Assembly: GCA_022813625.1 (NCBI GenBank)
Contig: JAKLMB010000017.1
Location: 1 to 64,000 of the forward strand
Source: Aaosphaeria pasadenensis
Lineage: Eukaryota; Ascomycota; Dothideomycetes; Pleosporales
Direction: 5' to 3'
Length of the DNA stretch: 64,000 bases
Position numbers and translations under genes: made by a program
The notes under the pieces: model-generated
Database searches by the model: none
The model's input: only the letters and a program-made list of their open reading frames with translations
What the model was told of the DNA's origin: nothing
Shown here: positions 22,475 to 33,545 of the stretch, in pieces
Layout of the letters: every line of letters starts with the position of its first letter
How positions within the stretch are numbered: position 1 is the stretch's first letter

Positions 22475-23056
22475 ATGTCGCCCCCCAAACTCGAGGTCGG
22501 CGGCCTCTACATCGCTCTCTTCCTCCTCAACAACCCGCCAGACCAGCCGCCAGCCGAGAACACCTTCCATTGGGGACTATACTTCCACCGTGACCGCCTC
22601 ACCGGTGGAACCAGATACCACGTGAAGGAGATAGGTCCAGGCTGGATTGCCGACCATGGTCCGATCTCCTTCATATTGGGTTCTTTGGTTCTTGTTGGAC
22701 TGTTGCAAATCGCATCGGTCCCTGAGGACTTGAATGACTACCTCGACAAGACGGTCCGCACCTACGACAATGAACTCAACGATCGTGAGAACATCACATC
22801 CCGTTCTTGGGTCTTCGACGTTCTGAAGCTTCTTCAAGATCCGGTTAACGGAGTCACCATCCTCCAGTGCCAGCAATTGGGGGAACTTGAAGAGGAAGCT
22901 ATGGAATTGGGCAAGGAGCATGCTCAGGCAGCGGCTTTCAATGTACAGCCACGTCCAATCACTATCTCTCGTAAGTTTGGCTAGCCGCGTGGGCGAACGA
23001 TTTTTTATTTTGTTTTGATTGCTAACGAATGCCTAGGGTTCTTTGTCACAAATTAG
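22475..23056 (+). CDS. Small fungal protein of unknown function, 171 aa
   Basis: Two exons, 22475-22970 and 23037-23056, with a 66-bp intron (GTAAGT donor, GCTAAC branch, CCTAG acceptor). Splicing replaces the read-through end RKFG by RFFVTN. I do not recognise the function. The layout resembles uncharacterised fungal families that open with LYIALFL, then HWGLYF, then RYHVKE, then a SWVFDVLKLLQ helix (DUF6914-like, tentative). The GPGWI and SWVFDVL positions suggest a compact alpha/beta fold. There is no signal peptide. The ATG at 22475 is preferred because the frame upstream starts only with TTG. It lies between the AIF-like gene and kinase B. Confidence 0.72.
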
Positions 23057-23726
23057 TCCACAGGCGGAGTATGATCACGGTCATCCTTCCACCACGGCAC
23101 ATTTGGCGTTCTATACCCGGGTCAAGGAAATGATTTCTCTGCTGGCCTAAGACGATGTGTGCGGTTTCGGTCCACTGTGGCCATGGGGTCCCTTAGCATA
23201 TGGATAATGGAAGCGAATACGGAGAGACTCCTGGATATCTGGTTAGAATCGACAGTTATTAGAGCTAATCTCATGTCACTGCTTCAATGCTTTCGTAAAT
23301 GTGTGAATTTTATCCCAGCATGCATATTGTGGCGAACTTATTATCCAAATAGGCCAGGCAGTTTGAAGCAAAAGGATGAAATCTGACAGAGATACACTCC
23401 AAATCAACAAAGAAGTTGATGTTGATGCAACTAGTCCTAGAAGATTCTAGAGTGAGTTCTTTCACTTTGTCGCGTATTAGGCAGAGAGCAGTGACCATAG
23501 GGAAAGCGCAAGCTAATAGGTGAAGGAGATTTGTTTGCGAGCTAGGTACCTTGGTACTTAAGCAAACAAAGCAACCCAACCTGTACTCTAAAATCATCGT
23601 CTCCTCAACCACAACTTACCTTCAACCTGCGTGGGCTTTTAAACATCACGAACTTCATTCTTTGCATCCGACTCGGAAGGAAAATACTGCAATACGGCAA
23701 AGACCTCCTTCTTCCACCCAGAAAAC
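23057..23726. other. Spacer before kinase B
   Basis: 670 bp with no supported gene. It includes AGCTAGGTACCTTGGTACTT at about 23538-23557, a TAGGTACC-type palindromic word, about 180 bp before the kinase ATG. The AIF/kinase neighbourhood continues on the right. Confidence 0.5.
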
Positions 23727-24686
23727 ATGGGCAAGCCTTGGGTTCCAGCTTGCCTTTTGCCAACCTTCACCTGGCCCCACCGCGTCCTTGGTGATGCAAA
23801 GTTGGCCACCTCCCCTCCCCCAACGCCACGACTTGCCTGTCGCACCGTACGCTTCATGGTTGGGCATGTCCACTCGATGTTACGTTATTTCTCCGAATAC
23901 TACTGCGCATGGGCGGGCATTGACTGGGATCCATGGATGGTACAACTTCCATTCGGTCTTATCCTGAAGTATACAGAAAACGTACGGCTCGAAGAAGTGG
24001 CAGCAATGAAGATAGCACGCGCTGCTGGATTCCCTGTACCAATGGTTATTTCTTACGGCGAACATAAATCACAGCCAGGGTTTCCACCCGTGTTGGTATC
24101 CATCCTCATGACGCGAGTGCCTGGGGAAACCTTAGGCAAATTGCACAACAACCTATCCCTAGAACAACGGCAGACTGTCCGCAATGAGATGCGATTAATG
24201 CTAGACGTCATGAGGAACTGGAAGCATCCATGGGGCGATGGACGCATATGTTCGGTCATGGGCTCGTCCATTCGAAGTGTACGAGTGCCCTTACACATAA
24301 TCGGGCCAGTTGAGTCAGAGTCGGAGTTCAACAAGGACCTCATTCGCGTTGCGTCTAGACGCTCCTATCCCTCACCAGATGCTTTCGAGCAAGCACTCGC
24401 TCGTGCGAAGAAGATCGATTCAATGCCTCATTCTATAGTATTTACCCACGGGGATCTCAAGCACCACAATATCCTGATCCACGATGGACACGTCTCTGGC
24501 TTCATTGACTGGGAATCTGCAGGCTGGCTTCCGGAATACTGGGACTTGACAACAGCGGTGAGGATATGTCCGGAGGACTTTTGGTGGGTTGCATTTATGG
24601 AACAGGCGATTGGGAACCGGTATCTGTCCGAGAAGGATTGCGAGAGGGCACTAATGGGATTGACGTCGGGCTCGTATGCTTGGTAG
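23727..24686 (+). CDS. APH-fold phosphotransferase family protein, paralogue B
   Basis: A 319-residue intronless paralogue of the gene at 17126-18079, on the opposite strand. The same order of elements is seen: PTFTWPHRVL near the start, WMVQLPFGLILKY, RLEEVAAMKIARAAGFPVP, ILMTRVPG, the catalytic THGDLKHHN, the metal-binding GFIDWESAGW and a C-terminal ALMGLTSGSYAW. All catalytic residues of the fold are present, so it should be an active small-molecule kinase. The substrate is unknown. Compared with paralogue A it has a few residues inserted (ASRRSYPSPDAFEQA) before the catalytic loop. The ATG at 23727 aligns with the start of paralogue A. Confidence 0.88.
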   Translation: MGKPWVPACLLPTFTWPHRVLGDAKLATSPPPTPRLACRTVRFMVGHVHSMLRYFSEYYCAWAGIDWDPWMVQLPFGLILKYTENVRLEEVAAMKIARAAGFPVPMVISYGEHKSQPGFPPVLVSILMTRVPGETLGKLHNNLSLEQRQTVRNEMRLMLDVMRNWKHPWGDGRICSVMGSSIRSVRVPLHIIGPVESESEFNKDLIRVASRRSYPSPDAFEQALARAKKIDSMPHSIVFTHGDLKHHNILIHDGHVSGFIDWESAGWLPEYWDLTTAVRICPEDFWWVAFMEQAIGNRYLSEKDCERALMGLTSGSYAW

Positions 24687-27600
24687 GCATACCACTGGGA
24701 ACCAGGAATACAACGGATGTGCGACTTTCCGAAGTGCACTTTCATACTTCACATTCCCAAGATGATACCTCCGAAGAGGCCAACACCAGAGAACACTGAG
24801 GATTCTTCCTGGGTCGATGTAATAGTACGATTAGAACTCCAATAAATTTCTCTCCAAATTTCTATTCCGATAAGCCCCTCTCCTAATTTATTAGTAGAAT
24901 GATACTACGATCATCATTATCTGTTCTAGCATCCACTCCCTGCATCTTCTGTAATTTCCTATTTATCATAACCACATCCTTTCTTCCCCCAAGAAGGGCA
25001 ACCCCCAGCAAGTTCGAACTCCCAAACATCTCCATGATCGATCCTCACTCTACAACATGGTCAAACCGAGGACTTGAGTCCTTAATTTAACAACACAAGA
25101 CCGTACACTATTCACAGAACCCCTTATTTCACACGTTACACATCGGTGGGCAACTGATATCTGAAGTACCCTTTAACGCTACAATTTGTTACCTACGCAT
25201 CTATCTAAAAACCACCCTCTAAACTACGCAAATATACCCTCGACATTGTAAACATATCACAAAAGTCTGCTTCGTGGTCAGTTCACACGTATACTACTAC
25301 CATGAATATGACTATGAATGAAACTGGCCGTGAACCTGAAGCCCATACAAGTACACTACGATATAAACAGCACCAGGCAATATTTCCCCTCCTCTGCCAC
25401 GCCTTTCTCTTCCTGTCTTCAATCGAAAGAATGTAATGAGGGAAAAGGGGAAAAGATAGATGAATAGATATCAACAGGTTAGTAGAAGGGAAGAAAGAAT
25501 GGGGAATGGGGAGTGGAAATGATCAGGGTGCCATTGGTTCTTTGTATGCTTGTTGGACTTGATACGGTAGATATCGATGTGCCGTGATGTGTGACAAGGA
25601 GGTTCAAGATGGTGGCAACCTTGTGTGATCAAGATACGAACATATGTTCACCAGAAATCATTTCTTCAGGCTATATCTGAATGTGTACATATTTACAGGT
25701 ACTGTTGTTCCTGTACTGCCTTATTGCTTCCTTCATATAAATATCATGCAAGTATACCAACGCTACCCACCTCTACGCCAGGCTCCACATGTTAACGGTA
25801 GAGAATCTGTATGAGTGATACTTGATACCATATTACCTTACTGCTAGTTTGACTCCCTTCCATTTCTTTCCAGTACGTACTTACCGATCCCAGCAAGAAA
25901 GAAAGCACCACTATCTCCAAGCCAAAACACACGCTATTGAAAAACCACATAGCATTCACATGGCACCAACGTCATCCATCCACCAACTATTAGAACCACC
26001 ATCTTGATAACATGGAAACACACAATTGGTACGCAAGTTAGACCCAGCATTCCCCCGTCTCCAATGCCCTCTATGTTTGATGATGTGGAACAAACATAAA
26101 CTACATCACTTGGTTTAATATACATCTCCTCATCTAGGAAGGAGAAACCAAAAGCCACAAGCGTGAAGTCACCAGGATCGGAAGCAGCTCCGGAGGCAGC
26201 TCCGTTGGTAGTCGGAGCCAATGCAGCGTAGATATACCTAGATACGCTGATATGAAGGCAGCAGCATGTGACAAAAACAGCAAATTTTCAACGACGACGT
26301 TTCTTTCCCAGGGTTCAAGAGAAAAAAAAGTCTGTGGCTAGCCTGGAAGTTTTTTGAAGAGGCGAAGAGAGAATAAGGACGGGTGCGTATCCGACCTAAC
26401 TGCGAGAAATGTATGGTAGACTACGAGGGGAACGAACGGGAGAGGGACGTTTTTTTGCTCGTCGGATGCAGGGTCGGGTCGTGGCATTGGAGGGATGTGA
26501 TTGGTCAGGGGGACGACGGAGGGGCGACGGTGTTTGGATGGGCAGGTGGGACGGCGGGTTGTGGAGTTTGGGTAGGGACAACGCGACGGGTGGGTTCGCG
26601 TGGTAAGGTAGCGTGGTGGCGAATGGTTTAAATTAGTGGTGAAGATGTTTTTTTGGTGTTGTTATTGTTGTTTATGATGTTGTTGTTGTTTACTTAGGAT
26701 GTTGACATTGACATGGGGAGGATGATCTAGGGAATTCGTCGAATGAATCGGGGAGGGTTAGCAATGACGTGCGTGTTCGTGTGTGGTGTGAGGGCGAAGG
26801 GTTGGCTGGGATGTTCCTGGTCGGACAGGTAAATTGCACGGCCTTATGCGTTGATTTTTTGCTGAAATCAAAAGATCCAATTCACAGCCGCCCAAAGCCA
26901 AGGTTACTCAGTCAGTCAGTATCAATCTTATTATTACCTAGCTGGTTAGTGACAGTTGGTCTGGTCATAAGGCTGGTTGAATTTCTCTCAGCTCCTCGCC
27001 CAGCTGTGGTCGGCCGGATCGTCGGATGGATATGGTCATGGCGATAAGATTGCTATCTGCAAACAACATGGTTCGGTATGGTAAGGTTAGGGGAGAATAG
27101 CTGGGTTGTGGTGATCATGATGGGGTCGATTCTTATGCATGAATTGATTGATTAATTGAATGAGCGATGATTGATTGAATGATCGATGCGCGGGACGCAT
27201 TCGGGTTGAGTGGACGCGTTAAAAGGGGTGGAGGTTGGACCGAGGTGGAATGGGCCTAACAACGGAACTAACATCAAAGTAAGTCCATAGGAACTGGTCG
27301 AGGGTGAGCACCGAGTAGAACTCATTATTTGAGGATACATATTCGATAACGAGGTCAATGGTTGCTATGTCTCAGTTGTGGAGGTACAAAGCAATATTCG
27401 ATACTCCATATTCCATGGCCTGGGGAGAGACAACTTAGGACCAGAGCGGAAACAGGAACGAAGAAAGGGAGAGAAAGGAAATAAAGCCGAGCAAGGGCGG
27501 TTACCAACACCGGCCAGGTACAGGACAGGCAGACGGACAATGTAAATAATCACGGAGTCGACGACGAACCACGGTTGTAGTCATTCTTGTCGTGCGAGGA

Positions 27601-28886
27601 GATGTCAACATTCAGAATGTAGGATTTAGGATTCAGGATAGACAGGACCGACAGGACTCACAGGAGTCGGCGCATGGCATAAACGGCGGCAATTTGCGCC
27701 ATCCCGAGGCGCTTTGCTAAAAAAGATGGAGTTTTGAAACAGCAGCCCACCCAAACCCATCCAGCCTTGAGGGAGCTATTACCACTCCGTGTACCGGGAT
27801 GCGCCTGTGCCTGATGAGAGGGGAGAGGGGCCATGTCTGTCTTCGTGTGTCTGTCTGTACAATATCCCTGTCTGCGCTTGTGCCTGTTGCTATGCTTGTG
27901 CCTGTAGGCATTATCTCTTCCTCAATCTTCCTGGACAGACGGAAATAGATTTCTGTCCTGGTCGCAATAATCGCCGGCGATGCCTAGGAAGGTAGGTACC
28001 TACATAGGTAGATACTCGAAGGATCGTAGCCAATCCAATCAATGACAAAGAGGAGAGGGGATGCAGTTGCAAGCACATGGAAACGACCAGGCTATGAGGA
28101 ATTCGACAAGAAGGTACTCGTGACTACTTGTAGTGCCATACACAACGTGAATAGCCGCGGGAATTGTACCGACCGAGTAGTTATGTCGGAGGAGGTTGAA
28201 TTGTTGGTCGTAGCTCGGTTGAATTATACATCGTATCGCGACCGCCTGGGGTTTCCTGGATATCTAGTTTGGTGAGTAAATGCAAAGCGCTCATAAGAAG
28301 GAGAGGAAGAAGCTGTGTGGCTGACAGATTCACGAGGAATAGCTTGAGTGGTGAATTGGTGAGTATGCATGTTGCTTGTAGTGGTTGATTGCTATGATGC
28401 TGCTGCAATTTCTTCTATATGCCGACCGAGGTGGTGATGTCAATCATCATCGAGGTCGAGTAGGTTTGTTAGGTAGTTGGGTAGATACTAGATCGTCAGG
28501 CGTGTAGGCGGATGTTTGTGTCTCAATTGTGATGTGTATGTATGTGTATCTACGAGAACCCGTATGTATGTAGATGTTGATGTGTACGGAGTATCCCATC
28601 TTCCTTCCTTCCCACTCACTCGCTCACCCACTCACCTTTACCTACTACCTATCAATCACTCAATTAAATCAACATCTAATAATCTCCCGTTTACTGCGAA
28701 AACAAACAAATCACCAATATTCGAATTCTTGCGACCAGTTCTCACCTCGATTACTCTCCTTGTCTCGCCGTTCCGAGAGCATCGATCGCATACCTACTCC
28801 ATCCTACCTTCCCTTCCATAAGCCGCATTCGCTTTGGTTGCCTCGCCTTACCCTCACCCTCACCAACACCCCTACCTACACACACT

Positions 28887-28935
28887 CCATCCATCCATCC
28901 ATCCACCCAACAACATCCACCCAACAACATCCACC
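28887..28935. repeat. CCAT and CCACCCAACAACAT short tandem repeats
   Basis: Four CCAT units are followed by two copies of a 14-bp unit CCACCCAACAACAT. It is a simple-sequence tract in non-coding DNA upstream of the kinase gene. Confidence 0.8.
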
Positions 28936-29494
28936 GGGGCACCACCTTCGCTTCGTCTCAGATTCATCATCAGCCTTCATTCGACTGTCGCATTCCAGCC
29001 CGCCGTTGTGCTAGCCCGTAAGCTGAACTCTGCGGCTGCGATTCTCCTCCACTCGCTCACTACCACTTTGCGACAATCGTCGCGAATCGCCATCATCATC
29101 ATCTTAATCATAATCATAGATAGCCTCATGGGCAATCATTGATTAGCGCCCCAACTTCCTCGCTCATCCATCTCTCACTACTGCGAGTACGGAGTACCTA
29201 TCAATCGATCGGCTTCACCTAGTCCAACCCTCGCTTCGTTGCTAAGGTTCGCTCGTTTCGGATCGTTGATACGCTCGCTTCGAGGGGACTGGGCAGGGAA
29301 AGACAGGGAAAGCAGGGGAAGGCGTGAAATCTTGCCGTGAGGGTCGACCGTGCCAGTCCAAGTCTGCCAGACCAGTTCGAGTCGGGTCAAGTCAGGTCAA
29401 GTCAAGTCAAAAGAAAAAAAGGTCGACTAATTAGTCCCAGCGCCGTCAACCGCGCGCGCCGCATGTGAACCAAGGGGGGTCCCGCCCCAAAAGC

Positions 29495-29576
29495 ACAAGC
29501 AACGAGCACAAGCACAAGCAACCAGCAACAGCAGACAGCAGCAAGTTAGGAACAGGAACAGGAACAGGAACAGCAA
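29495..29576. repeat. AGCACA and AGGAAC simple repeats
   Basis: CAAGCA/AGCACA repeats are followed by CAGCAGACAGCAGCAAG and then four AGGAAC units at about 29548-29573. It lies in the presumed leader or promoter of the Kin4-like gene. Confidence 0.75.
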
Positions 29577-29649
29577 CATTACCTTTACCTGCAAAAGACC
29601 GACACCGATACCGACAGAGCCAGACACAACCACCATAGCCCACCACTAC

Positions 29650-29785
29650 TCATCACCGCCAGATCGTCTTCCTCTTCTCTTCTCTGCCAATTCATCACTT
29701 CCCGACCGCCTCTTCCAATCCTCCCCTTCTCTCCTCCTCTCCTCTCTCTTCTCATCTCCTATCCTCTCTCCTCTCACCCACAATT
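29650..29785 (+). promoter_or_regulatory. Pyrimidine-rich CT tract upstream of the Kin4-like gene
   Basis: A long CT-rich stretch (CTTCCTC, TTCTCTTCTCT, CTCCTCTCCTCTCTC) ends about 340 bp before the kinase ATG. Such tracts often mark fungal core promoters and transcription starts. A short upstream ORF, ATG 29910 to TAA 29984 (24 codons), would lie in the leader if transcription starts near this tract. That is inference. Confidence 0.45.
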
Positions 29786-30127
29786 GCACGCGTTACGAAC
29801 GTCGCAGCATCCACCCTGTGCGCGCCTTTTGTTCCGCTAGCCGCCGCCCTTCATTCAACTCTCTGCGCTCTCCCTGTTTCGCGCACCCTCCCAACCCCCG
29901 ACTTCCTTGATGCTTCTGCTTTTCCGCTCTCTAGAATCCAGTCGCGCAATCACTTCACGACCCGCCCGCCATTACTTCTTCTAACTCACCAAGAGAACAG
30001 TAACATTCACACTTGCACACGCAAAGCCGTTGCCTACGCCCGCAGAGCGCTTCTCTGCCTCCTTCGCTGATCAGTGTCTGCCGAGACACGCCCGCAGCCC
30101 TCGCTGTCTGCCGCCGCATTCACGGAC

Positions 30128-33100
30128 ATGTCGTCGGCCGCCGTGCAGGCTAGCGGTCCAGCATTGTCAAACCGTTCATATCAACAACAGCAATCCCCCC
30201 AGCAGTACTATCCACAACAGCAACAGTCACCTGTCGCTGCGTCATCCTCGTCGTCGAGAAAACCTTCGCGTCATCACCACAGTCAGAGCGGAAATGGCGC
30301 GTCGCCGCACACACCGACAACTCCCCAGACACACCACTCCCCAGCCCCGTCCGCAGGCTCTGCACTAAACACTCCTCGCGCGCAACCACTTCCTCCTTCT
30401 ACACACGCTTCGCCCGCCATGAATGCTCCTGCCACCTCTGCAGTCTCCGGAGGCCCCATGCCACCTCCACGCACATCCTCCCATCGCGGCAATAGCAGTC
30501 CTTCGGCTTCGCGAGCGCCCATTTCATCCACACATACCAGCTCTAGCGATAAGGACAGAATACGCGATGAGAGCGCGCGGAGACGAGCCAAGGAGAGCCC
30601 CCGGCAGCAGGGAAGTTCCAGCAGGTCGAAACATTCGCCCGGCCAACCTACTCACAGCCGTTCTGCTACCGCGGTGGGTCAGCCGCCCACAGGAACGAAT
30701 CTGCCTCGTGAGGAGAGCACCGTGATAAACAGAATCGTAGTCACAGACCCCCAAGAAGACATTTCCCGCGAAGCCGCAAGGCAAGCAGAAGCCAGGCCCG
30801 GAGCGTCCGCCTCCGACGTCACCCCTGTCACAGGATTGGGCCTTGTTGGCAGTGAAGGTGTCGACGATGGCGGCCGTGGAGCTGGAAAGAGCCGTCAGGA
30901 CCACTCTGCTTCTACAAGAAAGTCCAAGTTTGGCAACTACATCCTGGGCCAGACGCTTGGAGAGGGAGAATTTGGCAAGGTCAAGATGGGTTGGAAAAAG
31001 GACAGCAACGTGGAGGTCGCGATCAAGTTAATACGGAGAGAGACACTGGGCAGCAATCAGAATCGACTTCAAAAGATCTACCGCGAGATCCAAATTCTCC
31101 GCGGCCTCGATCACCCCAACATTGTCCGTCTCCACGAAATGGTCGAGACGGAGCGTCACATCGGTATCATTCTGGAGTACGCTTCAGGCGGTGAATTGTT
31201 CGACTACATTCTCAACCACCGCTATTTGAAGGACGGAGCAGCACGCCGACTTTTCGCCCAATTGATATCCGGTGTAGGCTATCTCCACAAGAGGGGTATC
31301 GTGCATCGTGATTTGAAGCTGGAAAACTTGTTGCTGGACAAAAACCGCAACATTATCATTACCGATTTTGGATTTGCAAACACATTCGATGCGAACGACG
31401 AATTGGGCGAGGAGATCGAATTTAATCTTGGAAATAAAGAGTTCATCAGGTCAATGGGCTTGGAGGGTACTGACGGTAATAGAAGAGGAGACCTAATGCA
31501 AACAAGTTGCGGCAGTCCTTGCTATGCAGCCCCGGAATTGGTGGTTAGCGACTCGCTATACACAGGCCGCAAGGTCGATGTTTGGAGTTGCGGTGTCATT
31601 CTGGTAAGATCACAGGCAATATCCTTGATCAAAAATGAAAGCTAACAACGCACAGTATGCTATGCTCGCGGGCTACCTGCCTTTTGACGACGATCCGGAC
31701 AATCCTGAGGGTGATAACATCAACCTCTTGTACAAATACATTGTCTCGACCCCACTCACATTCCCTGAATACGTCACACCGCACGCCAGAGATCTCCTGA
31801 AACGAATCCTAGTTCCCGACCCAAGGAAGCGCGCTGATTTGTTCGAAGTCGCCCGTCATAGTTGGCTGAGCGATTATGCACATATCCTGTCCTTCATAAC
31901 ATCCAGCTCGACCTCCTCCAACGATGTCACCAAGTCGGCTGCTTATCCAAGTAAGTCTACCGTGGTTTCGTGGCTCTGCAAATCTAACTCCATTTTAGAA
32001 GATCCATTCGATACCCCCTCCCTCGCCCGAAGCGCATCGGTTCGCGAACCCGGCAAACCACATACTTCGGTCACACCCATCGGCGGACTCACAGCGAAAC
32101 GAGACCAGATCAACCGCACAGACGCCGAGAAACCCAAGACGAGTCGCGATAACAAGCGACGAACAGTGCAGGTCGAATATGTCGCCCCTCAATCACAAAC
32201 TGCTCGTGGGGAAGCTTCACCACCCGCTGCAACTTCATCAAAGTCAAGGCCTCGCGACCAAGGTCCCACCGAAGTTCTTCCTACAGATGGCTACCAATCG
32301 TCCTCGGGCGCTCGACCAAATCGTTCGACAGCGGCGGCAACAAGCGGCCCCTCACGGCCTACACACGGCGCGCAGAGATCTGTATCGGATTATACAGCCT
32401 TCGGCGCTGCTTCTGCTACATCTACAGCTCGGCCATCCACAGGGGGCTCTCGATTGCCATCTCGCGGCAACTCGTATGGACAACCGGTGGCGGCCACGGT
32501 CGCGCCGACCAACGTTGAAGGTCGCTTCTCCCAACCCAAGGGCAAGACTTATTCCATTTCGGGCCCGGTGAATGACACAGACGGACGCATGGGCGAACCC
32601 TCGATAGGACGACCCAGCACGCAGAGGGTGGCAACTATTCAGGCAGATGCTCAGAATGTCAACCAGAAGGGACACCGACGCTCCAACACGGTTAGTGAAA
32701 CCCTCGGCAGGGTGACGTCGATGTTCAGTGGCCGCCAGCCATCGGACTCTTCTCAGACTCCTAGCCACAACTCGAACAAGATCCAGAAGTCGTACCCCCC
32801 TACAAGCATGCCAAGTCCATTGGCTAATGAAGAGGCGCCGCGACAGTCAAGCGAATCATCTCGACGATCATTTGGGTTCAGTCGGAAAAATACCGATCAG
32901 TCGGGTGCACAGAAGTCAGGCCGAAGGTTCTCTCTGCTGCCCTCGTCACTCTCGAAGACTTTCTCGAACAATAAGGAGAGTGCATCGGCCACCGAACGGA
33001 GGAATTCTGTTGCACCTGCTTCCAGGAGCCGCGCCGCCTCGAAAGGTATGGCCTTCGGGCGAGGAGGCGAGAGTCGTTCTCCCAGCCAGAGCACACAAGG

Positions 33101-33545
33101 AAGTCGGGCCCATAACTTCTACGATGGTGGTCATGAGAGCAATTCTCGCATTCGTGCAGGACCAGCATCCGCACCACCACAGCAAACACAGTTCGAGTAC
33201 CCGCCTCCGATAGGTGATGAGAAGATCCCCAACCCCGCAGGTCCTCATCCGTCCGCCCATGGCTACCGAGAGAAGCCTTATCGCCATGCGAACAACTCGG
33301 AAGCTTCAGAGCCCGTCGTCCCAGCCAGTCAGCAGCGAGGACAATACCCAGCCGGGTTCAACAGCACAGAGGCAATGCCTCCACCATCGAACGCACGGGA
33401 TCGCCCGAGTGTTCTCCAGAAGAATCGGAAATTTGCAGATGCGTACGAGGACAAGCAAGGACATTCAGGAAGTTCTGGATCCGCGAAGCGCGTGATGGAT
33501 CTTTTCAGGCGAATCGGAAGACAGAGGACGAAGGAGGAGCGGTGA
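30128..33545 (+). CDS. KIN4: Kin4-like serine/threonine protein kinase
   Basis: A CAMK-group kinase resembling yeast Kin4/Frk1, which monitor spindle position and antagonise mitotic exit. Three exons: 30128-31603, 31656-31950 and 31999-33545, giving 1105 residues. The ATG at 30128 is used; the frame further upstream starts only with GTG. A disordered Gln/Ser/Pro N-terminus (1-265) precedes the kinase domain (about 268-590). This has the glycine loop LGEGEFGKVKMG, the VAIKLI lysine, HRDLKLEN (about 392), DFG (about 413) and a long activation-segment insert rich in Glu/Asn, ending at CGSPCYAAPE. The C-terminal 500 residues are disordered, Ser-rich and basic, and end in a cationic helix (KRVMDLFRRIGRQRTKEE) that could bind membrane. 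The second intron (48 bp) is in frame and stop-free. A 24-codon upstream ORF lies at 29910-29984. Confidence 0.9.

Larger units (their letters stand above)
24687..29640. other. Long gene-free interval upstream of the kinase gene
   Basis: Nearly 5 kb without a supportable gene. Frames of 60-100 codons occur on both strands but are isolated and overlapping. One minus-strand frame at 25934-26221 has protein-like composition but no ATG start (see findings). TAGGTACCTA-type palindromes occur at about 27990-28008, T-rich/TGTTG repeats at 26645-26695 and a TCAAG/TCAGG repeat at 29388-29410. The interval may hold long untranslated leaders, non-coding transcripts or promoter sequence. Confidence 0.5.

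Noticed and set aside
17126..24686. Antibiotic-resistance interpretation of the APH-fold genes
   Set aside because: The fold is shared by many fungal small-molecule kinases. Nothing in the sequence points to aminoglycosides.
30030..30368. 112-codon frame at the kinase 5' end
   Set aside because: It starts with TTG and overlaps the kinase N-terminal exon in another frame, with biased composition.
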